A stretch of 64,000 bases of DNA from contig JACKHG010000011.1 of the NCBI GenBank assembly GCA_020639115.1, positions 62,001-126,000 on the forward strand, read 5' to 3'. Source of the stretch: Phycisphaerales bacterium. GTDB lineage: Bacteria > Planctomycetota > Phycisphaerae > UBA1845. Shown piece by piece: positions 15,681 to 23,288 of the stretch. The notes beneath the pieces are model-generated. The model did no database searches. It was not told where the DNA came from and saw only the letters and a list, made by a program, of their open reading frames with translations. Within the stretch, counting starts at the first letter, position 1. Each line of letters opens with the position of its first letter. Position numbers and translations under genes: made by a program.

Positions 15681-17483
15681 CTACTTCTTCTTCGCCTTCA
15701 CCTCGGGGCGCAGGTCGATGCCCAGCTCCTCGAGCTGCGCGGGCGACACCTCGCCCGGGGCGTTGGTCAGCGGGCAGACGGCGCGCTGCGTCTTCGGGAA
15801 GGCGATGACGTCGCGCAGCGACGAGCACTTCGCGAGCATCATGACCCAGCGGTCGAAGCCCATGGCGATGCCGCCGTGGGGCGGAGCGCCGAAGCGCAGG
15901 GCGTCCATGAGGAACTGAAACTTCTCGTGGGCCTCCTCGTCCTTGATGCCCAGCAGGCGGAAGACCTTGGCCTGGATCTCGCGCTGGTGGATACGGATGC
16001 TGCCGCCGGCCATCTCGATGCCGTTCAGCGTCAGGTCGTAGGCCTTGGCGAGCACCTTGCCCGGTTCGGTGTCGAGCAGGTGCACGTCCTCGTCGCGCGG
16101 CGCGGTGAACGGGTGGTGGAGGCTGACGTAGCGCTTTTCGGCCTCGTCGTACTCGAACATGGGGAAGTCGACGACCCAGAGCAGGTTCCACTCATCCTCG
16201 GGAATCAGGTTGAGGATTTCGCCAAGCCGGGTGCGCACGTGGTGCAGGTACTTGCAGACGTCGGCGTACTTGCCGGGCATGAAGAAGATCGCGTCGCCCA
16301 CCATGGCTCCGCTCGCGGCGAGCAGTTCGGCGCAGTGCGGCTGGAGGAATTTGGCCACGCCGGTGGACAGCTCGGGGGCTCCGTTCGCGCCCGCGATCAC
16401 CTTGGTGACGGGCAGGCCGCCGCCGCCGATGCCCTTGATCTCGTCGGTCAGGCCGTCGGTGGTCTTGCGGGTGAGGTCGGCTCCGCCGGGCACGACCAGG
16501 CAGCGGACCACGCCACCGGCGGCCAGTGCGTCGCGGAAGATGCTGAAATCGGTCTTGCCCGCCAGTTCGGTGAGATCCTTGATTTCCAAGCCAAAGCGCA
16601 GGTCGGGGCGGTCGATGCCGAAGCGGTCCATTGCCTCCCGGTAGGTCATGCGCGGAAAGGGCCGCTTCACTTCGACGCCGATGCCCTCGGCGAACATTTT
16701 CTGGGTGGCGCCCTCGACGACCTCGAGCACGTCGTCCACCTGCACGAAGGCCATCTCGAGGTCGACCTGGGTGAATTCCGGCTGGCGGTCGGCGCGGAGG
16801 TCCTCGTCGCGGAAGCAGCGGACGATCTGGCAGTAGCGGTCGAAGCCGGCCATCATGAAGAGCTGCTTGTAGAGCTGCGGCGACTGGGGCAGGGCGAAGA
16901 ACTTGCCGGGGTAGACGCGCGACGGCACCAGGTAGTCGCGGGCGCCTTCCGGCGTGCTCTTGCCCAGCACGGGGGTTTCGATCTCGATGAAGCCGGCGCT
17001 GTCGAAGTAGTCGCGGGCGGCCTTGGCCAGGCGATGCCGCAGGCGGAGGATCTTCTGCATCTTCGGGCGGCGCAGATCGACGACGCGGTACTTGAGGCGG
17101 GCGTCCTCGCCGGCCTCGTTGTCGTCGTCCACCTCGAAGGGCGGCGTGTCGGCCTTGGCGAGGATGTCCAGCTCGTGCCCTTCGACCTCGATCTCGCCCG
17201 TGGGCAGCTTGGGATTAATGTTTTCCCCGCGCAGGGCGACGTTGCCGCGGACCGCGATGACGTCCTCGCGGCGGATCGTGCCGGCCAGCTTGTGGGCTAC
17301 GGGGTCGGTCTGCGGATTGAACTTCACCTGGGTGATGCCGGTATAGTCGCGGATATCGATGAAGGCCATCCCCCCGAGGTCGCGGTAGTTCTGGGCCCAC
17401 CCGACCAGGATGACTTCCTGGCCGGCGTGCTGGGTGCGCAGCTCCCCGTTCTTGTGGGTACGCCGGTTGTACGCTATGGGCAC
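15681..17483 (-). CDS. aspS: Aspartyl-tRNA synthetase (bacterial type)
   Basis: 600 residues. An N-terminal OB fold (GQEVILVGWAQNYRDLGGMAFIDIRDYTGI) binds the anticodon. Class II motif 2 is FRDEDLRADRQPEFTQVDLE and motif 3 is GIAMGFDRWVMML. A bacterial-specific GAD insertion lies between them. The GTG start at 17483 is set by AGGAGA seven bases upstream; the frame extends 69 codons further, past the promoter, and that part has no homology. Asp- or Asp/Asn-charging cannot be separated by eye, and no gatCAB genes are in the window. Confidence 0.96.
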   Translation of the reverse strand: MPIAYNRRTHKNGELRTQHAGQEVILVGWAQNYRDLGGMAFIDIRDYTGITQVKFNPQTDPVAHKLAGTIRREDVIAVRGNVALRGENINPKLPTGEIEVEGHELDILAKADTPPFEVDDDNEAGEDARLKYRVVDLRRPKMQKILRLRHRLAKAARDYFDSAGFIEIETPVLGKSTPEGARDYLVPSRVYPGKFFALPQSPQLYKQLFMMAGFDRYCQIVRCFRDEDLRADRQPEFTQVDLEMAFVQVDDVLEVVEGATQKMFAEGIGVEVKRPFPRMTYREAMDRFGIDRPDLRFGLEIKDLTELAGKTDFSIFRDALAAGGVVRCLVVPGGADLTRKTTDGLTDEIKGIGGGGLPVTKVIAGANGAPELSTGVAKFLQPHCAELLAASGAMVGDAIFFMPGKYADVCKYLHHVRTRLGEILNLIPEDEWNLLWVVDFPMFEYDEAEKRYVSLHHPFTAPRDEDVHLLDTEPGKVLAKAYDLTLNGIEMAGGSIRIHQREIQAKVFRLLGIKDEEAHEKFQFLMDALRFGAPPHGGIAMGFDRWVMMLAKCSSLRDVIAFPKTQRAVCPLTNAPGEVSPAQLEELGIDLRPEVKAKKK

Positions 17484-17526
17484 GGTGCATCTCCTGTGTG
17501 CTGATTCCAACCCGTCGAGCCGCGTA

Positions 17527-17555
17527 GTTGTAAGTTTTATCGGGGAAAGTTGCAA
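17527..17555 (-). promoter_or_regulatory. Promoter for aspS
   Basis: On the minus strand TTGCAA (17555-17550), 17-bp spacer, TACAAC (17532-17527). Predicted start near 17520 gives a leader of about 37 bases with the AGGAGA site before GTG 17483. Confidence 0.55.
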
Positions 17556-17682
17556 TCGCCGCAGCGCCAGGCGGTTGACCGGTGCCCCCCGCGCGCAGGA
17601 AGATACGCCTTGGCGGCGGGCAGGCGGGCACCGCGATTTATCGGCCCTGCACAGCCCTCCGCGGCGTTTGGGAACCCGGGGC

Positions 17683-18351
17683 ATGACCACGCGTCCAAAA
17701 AACCGAGGGCGAGACGGACGGGACGGATCAGCCGCCGGCGTCGAGGCGCCAGCGGCATCCGCTCGGTTGGCGGACGCGCTGCTTGTCCGGCGCGTGCAGA
17801 CCGGGGACCCGCACGCCTACACGGAACTGGTCCGCAAGTACCAGGATCGCGTGTACAGCGCCTGCCTGCGGATCTGCGGGTGTGCGGAAGACGCGGCTGA
17901 CCTGACCCAGGACGCGTTTCTGAAGGCGTTCGGGGCGATCGATGGGTTTCGCGGCGCGAGCGCGTTCTACACGTGGATTTTTCGCATCGCCGTGAACCTC
18001 TCGATCTCGCACCAGCGCAAGCGGCAGCACCGAGCGACCCTGTCGCTGGACGGCGATACGGAGAGGCGGCTGTCCGGCGGACGGCGCGAGCCCGCTGCCC
18101 CACCGTCCGACCCAGCCGCCGGGCTGGAGGCGGATGAGACGCGGGCGCAGGTCGCGGCGGCGCTGGCGACGCTGGATGCGGAGCACCGCGCAGCCGTGGT
18201 GCTGCGCGACGTGGAGGGCTGCGACTACCAGGAGATCGCGGACATACTGGAAGTGCCCATCGGAACGGTGAAGTCGCGGATCTTCCGGGGGCGCATGGCG
18301 CTGCGTGCCCAGCTCGAAGGGGCGGGCACGGCGCCGGCGAAGCGACGATGA
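17683..18351 (+). CDS. ECF-family RNA polymerase sigma factor
   Basis: 222 residues. Region 2 runs from YTELVRKYQDRVYSACLRI to FYTWIFRIAVNLSISHQRKR (about residues 48-118). A low-complexity linker follows, then region 4 (ALATLDAEHRAAVVLRDVEGCDYQEIADILEVPIGTVKSRIFRGR), which reads the -35 element. The RpoE-like layout is clear. ATG 17683 is the first start outside the intergenic region and gives a normal length. The stop overlaps the next ATG (ATGA, 18348-18351), coupling it to the anti-sigma factor gene. Confidence 0.93.
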   Translation: MTTRPKNRGRDGRDGSAAGVEAPAASARLADALLVRRVQTGDPHAYTELVRKYQDRVYSACLRICGCAEDAADLTQDAFLKAFGAIDGFRGASAFYTWIFRIAVNLSISHQRKRQHRATLSLDGDTERRLSGGRREPAAPPSDPAAGLEADETRAQVAAALATLDAEHRAAVVLRDVEGCDYQEIADILEVPIGTVKSRIFRGRMALRAQLEGAGTAPAKRR

Positions 18352-19007
18352 ACGCGGACGCGAACAACGAGATCGGCGAACTGCTCAGCGCGTACCTCGA
18401 CGGTGAGGTGACGGAGGCGGAGCGCGCCCGCGTCGAGCAGTTGCTCGCTTCGGACGCCGAGGCTCGCGCGCTGTACGCCGCGCTGCAGGAGATGGCGGGC
18501 GCGGTTCGCAACCTGCCGACCGCCCAGGCGCCGGCGGAAGTGCTGAGCACGGTGACGACGCGGCTCGAGCGCGAGACGCTGCTGGCGGGGGCGGATCCCG
18601 AGGTGACGCTGGCGCGGCACCGGCGGCCGCCGGTGCGCGCGACGCTGGCGATCGCGGCGCTGCTTGCGGTGGTGATCGGCGGCGGGCTGTACGTCTCGCT
18701 GCAACTGAGCGAAGCGCCGCGGCACGAGACGCAACTCGCCGCGAAGGACGCTTCCCCGGAACCTGCAGCTCCCTTTGCGGAACCCACTGAACTCCGCACG
18801 CAGTCGAAGATGCGTACGCGTTCACTGGAGGCGGCAGGCAAGAAGCAGACGCCCAGCCGAAAGTCCATCACCGACGGGGAGCACAGGCTGGAGGCCACAG
18901 CCCCCCAGACGGAGCGCAAGCTGACCGCGCCAGCGGCGCGCGAAAGCGCCACGGACCGCGATGAAGCGGACGCGTTCGCAGGGGCCACTGCGACGCGCCC
19001 TGTCTGA
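18348..19007 (+). CDS. Transmembrane anti-sigma factor, zinc ligands absent
   Basis: 219 residues. The N-terminus (IGELLSAYLDGEVTEAERARVEQLL) is the ASD-like helix region of ZAS anti-sigma factors but lacks the HxxxCxxC zinc motif. A transmembrane helix lies at about 97-119 (TLAIAALLAVVIGGGLYVSL), so the N-terminus is cytosolic and the Lys/Arg-rich remainder faces outward. Coupled to the ECF sigma gene by ATGA. The last 47 bases overlap the next ORF in another frame; the C-terminal 60 residues are low complexity, and the true protein may continue into that ORF. Confidence 0.82.
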   Translation: MNADANNEIGELLSAYLDGEVTEAERARVEQLLASDAEARALYAALQEMAGAVRNLPTAQAPAEVLSTVTTRLERETLLAGADPEVTLARHRRPPVRATLAIAALLAVVIGGGLYVSLQLSEAPRHETQLAAKDASPEPAAPFAEPTELRTQSKMRTRSLEAAGKKQTPSRKSITDGEHRLEATAPQTERKLTAPAARESATDRDEADAFAGATATRPV

Positions 19008-20139
19008 CCTGGGTATTTCCACATCGACGCCCGAGTTCAACAGCGACGCAACCGCTCCGGATGCTCCGGACGCGGAAGAGGCGCTGGCGGCCCTGGCCGA
19101 AGAGCGCCCGAGCCGACCGGACGGTGATGCTCTGGCGGCGGGCGTGGGCGCACCGGCGTCCCCGCAGCAGGATGCGGCGGCGCGCGCGCCGCTTGCACCG
19201 GCGGTTGTTGGGGACCGCACGTTCGAGCAGCGGCTGGCCGCGGGTGAGTCATGGCCGGCGCTGGAAGCGCACCCCTTTGGCAGCGAGCCGGTGCGGCTGG
19301 TGGTCCGCTTCCGGGCGCCAGCGAGCGCGGAGCGTTTCAACCGCAGGGTCGAGCAGATGCTCGCCGCGCGACACGTCCCACCGGTTGGCGAATTGGCCGG
19401 GCAGCCAACGGCCGAGACGGCGTTCAAGCGGCCATCGCTGGTCACGCGGGCGGCGGAAGCGGCTGTCCCGCCCGACCATCGCCTGCTGTATCTGCCGGGC
19501 GAGGCGGGGGTGAACTATCCGGCGGTGGCGAACGAGCGGCAGATGCTGGCGCGGATTCCAGCCACTTGGCTCGACGACCTGATCGACGAGACGGCTGCCA
19601 CCGACGCCGAGTCGATCGAACTGCACCTGGGCGGGATCACGGCGCATGGCCCGCGGGAAGCGCGCGACCTGGCGGGCGAAGTGTCCTCCCCCGCTCCCCT
19701 GCCGCCGCCACCTCCGCCCGCGGAGTCTTCCGCCAAGGAGTCGAGCGGGTGGCTCGCGTTGTTCCAGAGCCTGGTCAAGGGTCTGCCGGCGTCGCCGCCG
19801 GCGGCGGCGGCCGAATCCGCAGACCGGGGGCGGGCAAGCGGCATGCGCGCTCGGGGCGGGCGCGCCGGTGCGCCAGAGGGCACGGTCGCGACGGCGTCGA
19901 CCGATGGCTTTTCCCAAGAGATGGCCTGGCGCGCAACCGCGCCGAGCATGGCCGATGATTCCACCGACAAGGAAAACGCGCGCGTCGCCGACCTGAGCAC
20001 GGCGGGCATCGCCGAAGCACCCGCTGCCGAATCGCAGTATTCCGCCCTGCGCCCCTCCTCCGCCCGGGACGTCATCACGGTGGTGATTGAACTGGATGTG
20101 GAGTCCGGCCCGCGCGACCAGACGACCAACGGTCCGTAG
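18961..20139 (+). CDS. Pro/Ala-rich protein overlapping the anti-sigma gene; possible continuation of it
   Basis: 392 residues with no signal peptide. The middle contains folded-looking sequence (VRLVVRFRAPASAERFNRRVEQML; DHRLLYLPGEAGVNYPAVANERQMLARIPATWLDDLIDET), flanked by Pro/Ala/Ser-rich linkers, and it ends with an amphipathic strand (VITVVIELDV). No ribosome-binding site precedes ATG 18961, and it overlaps the anti-sigma gene by 47 bases. Either it is translationally coupled, or the two ORFs are one membrane anti-sigma factor split by a +1 frameshift or sequence error; the domain would then be its periplasmic part. Confidence 0.6.
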   Translation: MKRTRSQGPLRRALSDLGISTSTPEFNSDATAPDAPDAEEALAALAEERPSRPDGDALAAGVGAPASPQQDAAARAPLAPAVVGDRTFEQRLAAGESWPALEAHPFGSEPVRLVVRFRAPASAERFNRRVEQMLAARHVPPVGELAGQPTAETAFKRPSLVTRAAEAAVPPDHRLLYLPGEAGVNYPAVANERQMLARIPATWLDDLIDETAATDAESIELHLGGITAHGPREARDLAGEVSSPAPLPPPPPPAESSAKESSGWLALFQSLVKGLPASPPAAAAESADRGRASGMRARGGRAGAPEGTVATASTDGFSQEMAWRATAPSMADDSTDKENARVADLSTAGIAEAPAAESQYSALRPSSARDVITVVIELDVESGPRDQTTNGP

Positions 20140-20163
20140 CGGCGTGGCTGCCGTGCGGTGCCA

Positions 20164-20847
20164 TCACGCCATGCGCCGATAGACGATGAGCGAGTGCTCG
20201 AGCGTTTCGGCCCCGAGGGGCAGCGTGTAATCCGCGGTGTCCCACGTCTGCATGCCCTGCGATTCCGCCTGGCGCTGACCGGCGTCCAGCTCGGCGCGGC
20301 TCAGGCCGCGGCCCTTGAACACGATGGCATAGCCGTCGTGGGCGACCAGCCCGCGGATGGACTCCAGGCATTTCTGCAAGGTGCCGACGGCCTTGAAGAG
20401 CACGGCGTGGAAGCGCTGGGGGCTGGGCCACTGCCCGGCGCGCTCGTGAAGCGCGCGGACGTTGGTCAGGCCGAGTTGTGCCGCGCTCTCGGCGACGTAG
20501 CGGGCCTTTTTGCCGGTGGAGTCCAGCGCGGTGACCTTCCAGGCCGGCATGACGACCGCCAGGGGCACGGCGGGGAACCCCGCACCGGTGCCCACATCGA
20601 GCACGTGTGCGACCTTGGCCCCCGCGTCGCGCAGCCAAGCCAACGGCGCCAGCGAATCCGCATACAGCTTCACCGCGGCCTCCGCCGGGTCCGTGATGCG
20701 CGTGAGGTTGAACTGCGCGTTCGCGACCATCAGCGCCTCAAAATGCCGATAGAGCAGCGCCCGCTTCTCGTCGGCCAGTTGCACCTCGAGGGCTTCAGCG
20801 GCCACCGTCAGCGCTTGATCGAATTGGGATTTTGCGTCCATGTCCAT
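20164..20847 (-). CDS. rsmG: 16S rRNA (guanine527-N7)-methyltransferase RsmG
   Basis: 227 residues. It methylates G527 of 16S rRNA with SAM. The N-terminal FNLTRITDPAEAAVKLYADSLAPL helix and motif I HVLDVGTGAGFPAVPLAV are diagnostic, followed by LDSTGKKARYV. Starts at 20847 or 20841 (MDMDAKSQFDQ or MDAKS) fit the family. The open frame runs upstream to 20886, but those codons lie inside the inverted-repeat arm of the adjacent element and are unlikely to be translated. Confidence 0.92.
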   Translation of the reverse strand: MDMDAKSQFDQALTVAAEALEVQLADEKRALLYRHFEALMVANAQFNLTRITDPAEAAVKLYADSLAPLAWLRDAGAKVAHVLDVGTGAGFPAVPLAVVMPAWKVTALDSTGKKARYVAESAAQLGLTNVRALHERAGQWPSPQRFHAVLFKAVGTLQKCLESIRGLVAHDGYAIVFKGRGLSRAELDAGQRQAESQGMQTWDTADYTLPLGAETLEHSLIVYRRMA

Positions 20848-20855
20848 TCGAATAG

Positions 20856-20883
20856 AACCGCGGAGACGCGGAGAACGCCGAGG
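20856..20883 (+). repeat. Left arm of 28-bp inverted repeat around the GxxExxY gene
   Basis: Starts AACCGCGGAGACGCGGAG and ends GCCGAGG. It matches the reverse complement of 21324-21351 at 26 of 28 positions. It lies within 10 bp of the rsmG start codon. Confidence 0.9.
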
Positions 20884-20889
20884 CAAGAC

Positions 20890-21288
20890 TCAGTATTCTT
20901 CCTTGTAGTCATTGACCAGACGCTTCATGCCGCCTTGCATCAGAACCGGCACGTGAAAATTAAAGAGTAGGCCCACACGCCGGTCCGCCAAACGCAGGTA
21001 CGATAACAGTTGCGCCTTGTGGATCGCGGCAAGCGCCTCTACACATTTCAGCTCGACGATAACCGCGTCCTCGACCAGAAAGTCCAGCCGGTAACCGCAG
21101 TCCAACTGAACACCTTTGTAGCGCACGGGCAACGGCAACTCGCTCTGGAATCGTGTTCCTCGAACCCCCAGTTCATGGGCGAAGCAGTGCCTGTACGCGG
21201 ATTCGAGCAAACCGGGCCCCAACTCCCGATGGACATCAATAGCCGCACCAATAATGGACTCCGTCAAAGCATTGAGCGGATCTGGCAT
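20890..21288 (-). CDS. GxxExxY-family protein (predicted PD-(D/E)XK-like)
   Basis: 132 residues from ATG 21288, matching the family average. The name-giving motif is HRELGPGLLESAY (G-x-x-E-x-x-Y) in the first helix. GYRLDFLVEDAVIVELKCVEAL gives the D...E-x-K core of a PD-(D/E)XK-type nuclease fold, and AQLLSYLRLADRRVGLLFNF is the conserved C-terminal helix and strand. An in-frame TTG at 21318 would add ten residues. The cellular role of this family is not established. The nuclease-like core and repeat-flanked setting suggest action on nucleic acid (inference). Confidence 0.85.
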   Translation of the reverse strand: MPDPLNALTESIIGAAIDVHRELGPGLLESAYRHCFAHELGVRGTRFQSELPLPVRYKGVQLDCGYRLDFLVEDAVIVELKCVEALAAIHKAQLLSYLRLADRRVGLLFNFHVPVLMQGGMKRLVNDYKEEY

Positions 21289-21323
21289 GATCGAATCTTC
21301 CCAGACAGACCCATCCAATCAAT

Positions 21324-21351
21324 CCTCTGCGTTCTCAGCGTCTCCGCGGTT
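21324..21351 (-). repeat. Right arm of 28-bp inverted repeat around the GxxExxY gene
   Basis: Read on the minus strand it starts AACCGCGGAGACGCTGAG and ends GCAGAGG, differing from the left arm at two positions. It ends 15 bp before the stop of the adenine deaminase gene. Confidence 0.9.
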
Positions 21352-21366
21352 AGCCTTTGTTGCTCG

Positions 21367-23088
21367 TCAACTTGCGACCAGCTCGATGCGTTCGAAGCGG
21401 TCGACGTCGATGAGCCCCTGGTCAGTGAGCTTGAGCTTGCCGATGACGGAGAGGCTGAGGAAGGCGAGGGCCATGAACGGGCGGCGCAGCTTCGGCGCGA
21501 CGGGGGTGGTGGCCTCATGCAGACGACGCAACTGGCGACTCAGGGTCTCGGCGTCGACGTCGCTCATCAGGCCGCCGATGGGCAGCGGCACGTCGGCGAG
21601 AACGGCTCCGTCCCGGACGGCGCAGAAGCCGCCGCGGATCTTCACCAGGTGGACAGCCGCGGTGAACATGTCGGCGTCGTTGGTGCCGGCGATCACGAGG
21701 TTGTGGGAGTCGTGGCCGACGCTCGACGCGATCGCACCGCGGGTGAGGCCGAAACCGCGCACGAAACCCAGGCCGGTGTTGCCGCTGGCCTGGTGCCGCT
21801 CGATGACGGCGAGCTTGGCCAGGTCGCGGGCGGGATCGGCGGCGAGCACGCGGTCGCGCGGCGTGATTCGCTCGACGGTGCGCTCCGTATCGATGCGATC
21901 CTCCATCACCTCGATGACGTGCACGCCGCAGGGTGCGGTTGAAGGCGCGGGGATGCGGAATTGCTCGGCCTCCAGCCACTGCACGTTGATGCTGCTGCGC
22001 AGGATGGACGGCTTGCGCTTGTCGGCGTGGCGGTCGATGGCCACGCCATCCTCAGCGACGAGTTCGCCGCCGCGGTAGGCGCGGGTGACGCGGCAGTTCT
22101 CGAGGTCCTCGAGGATCGCGAGCGAGGCGGTGCGCCCCGGCGCGACGGCCCCCAGGTGGTGCAGGCCGAAGTAGCGGGCGGCGTTGATCGTCGCGAGCTT
22201 GATGGCGTGCACCGGATCGAGTCCGGAGGCAATGGCCCGGCGGATCATGTGATCGATCTGTCCCTGCTCGCGCAGGTCGTCCACGTCCTTGTCGTCGGTT
22301 ACGAACATGAAGCGGTCGAGCGTCGCCGGCGTTACCAGCGGCAGCAGTGCGTCGAGGTTGCGCGCCTGGCTGCCCTCGCGGATCATGATGTGCAGGCCCA
22401 TGCGCAGCTTCTCGCGCGCCTCCTCGAGCGAGGTGCACTCGTGATCGCTGCCGATGCCGCTGGCGACGTACGCGCAGAGCGCGCGGCCGGAGAGGCCCGG
22501 GCAGTGGCCGTCGATCGGGCGCGGGCCGACCACGGTGAGCTTGTCGAGACACTCGGGGTCGGCGGCCACGACGCCTGGGAAATTCATCATCTCGGCCAGG
22601 CCCAGCACCCAGCGGTCGGAGAGCAACGGTGCGATGTCCACGGCGTGCAGCTCGGCGCCGGCGCTCTCGAAGTGCGAGGCGGGGACGCAGGAGCTGACCA
22701 TCACGTAGACGTCGATGGGGCAGTACTTGCTCGAGCCGAGCATGAAGCGGATGCCTTCAGCCCCCATCACGTTGGCGATCTCGTGCGGATCGGTGACGAC
22801 CGCGGTGGTGCCGTGGGCGGCGACGACCTTGGCGAATTCCGGAACGGAGAGCATCGACGATTCGATGTGCACGTGGGCGTCGATGAAGCCGGGGCAGACG
22901 TACTGCCCCCCCAGGTCCACGACCTCGCGTCCTGCGTACGTCCCGATGCCGACGATCGTGTCACCCGCGATGGCGACATCGCCCTCGTGTACTTCGCACG
23001 AGAGCACATTCACGATCTTGCCGTTGCGCAGCACCAGGTCAGCCGGCTCGCGGCCGGCGGCGATATCGATCCGCTTCTTCAGGTCCAT
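21367..23088 (-). CDS. ade: Adenine deaminase
   Basis: 573 residues, normal for the Ade family of amidohydrolases, which converts adenine to hypoxanthine and ammonia in purine salvage. The metal site begins with GFIDAHVHIESSM, and TTAVVTDPHEIANVMG and ASGIGSDHECTSLEEA are Ade-specific. The C-terminal SVGHDSHNLVIAGTNDADM is the second family block. ATG 23088 has GAGGTG at good spacing. It lies alone between the GxxExxY cassette and the prolyl oligopeptidase gene. Confidence 0.95.
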   Translation of the reverse strand: MDLKKRIDIAAGREPADLVLRNGKIVNVLSCEVHEGDVAIAGDTIVGIGTYAGREVVDLGGQYVCPGFIDAHVHIESSMLSVPEFAKVVAAHGTTAVVTDPHEIANVMGAEGIRFMLGSSKYCPIDVYVMVSSCVPASHFESAGAELHAVDIAPLLSDRWVLGLAEMMNFPGVVAADPECLDKLTVVGPRPIDGHCPGLSGRALCAYVASGIGSDHECTSLEEAREKLRMGLHIMIREGSQARNLDALLPLVTPATLDRFMFVTDDKDVDDLREQGQIDHMIRRAIASGLDPVHAIKLATINAARYFGLHHLGAVAPGRTASLAILEDLENCRVTRAYRGGELVAEDGVAIDRHADKRKPSILRSSINVQWLEAEQFRIPAPSTAPCGVHVIEVMEDRIDTERTVERITPRDRVLAADPARDLAKLAVIERHQASGNTGLGFVRGFGLTRGAIASSVGHDSHNLVIAGTNDADMFTAAVHLVKIRGGFCAVRDGAVLADVPLPIGGLMSDVDAETLSRQLRRLHEATTPVAPKLRRPFMALAFLSLSVIGKLKLTDQGLIDVDRFERIELVAS

Positions 23089-23288
23089 GGTGTCACCTCT
23101 AGTGCGTCCCCGGTCCACCTCTAGCGTCATAGTGCGCGTCCGTGCTCGAAGGAAATCGGGGCACGCCCGCCACACTTGAATAGAGCTTGCTCTAGGCGTA
23201 AAAGCAGAGCGATGAACGCGGAGCGCTGAATCACGCGCTGTGATTCACCGTCCGTCGTTCATCGTTCCGCCGTTGCACAGCCCAGACT

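Larger units (their letters stand above)
20856..21351. mobile_element. 496-bp putative mobile-like cassette: GxxExxY gene between inverted repeats
   Basis: Two 28-bp arms in inverted orientation (26/28 identical) enclose a single gene that fills nearly all the space between them: the gene ends 7 bp from the left arm and starts 36 bp from the right arm. The unit sits precisely between rsmG and the adenine deaminase gene. I see no convincing target-site duplication and no transposase, so mobility would need help in trans or is past. Recurrence of similar arms with GxxExxY genes in other genomes is my recollection, not shown here. Confidence 0.55.

Noticed and set aside
15621..17504. A 627-codon plus-strand frame opposite aspS
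   Set aside because: Shadow of aspS.
19002..19008. An RF2-like +1 frameshift site at GTC TGA C ending the anti-sigma gene
   Set aside because: The tRNA would not re-pair well after slipping and no internal Shine-Dalgarno lies at the right distance, so I do not call a programmed frameshift.
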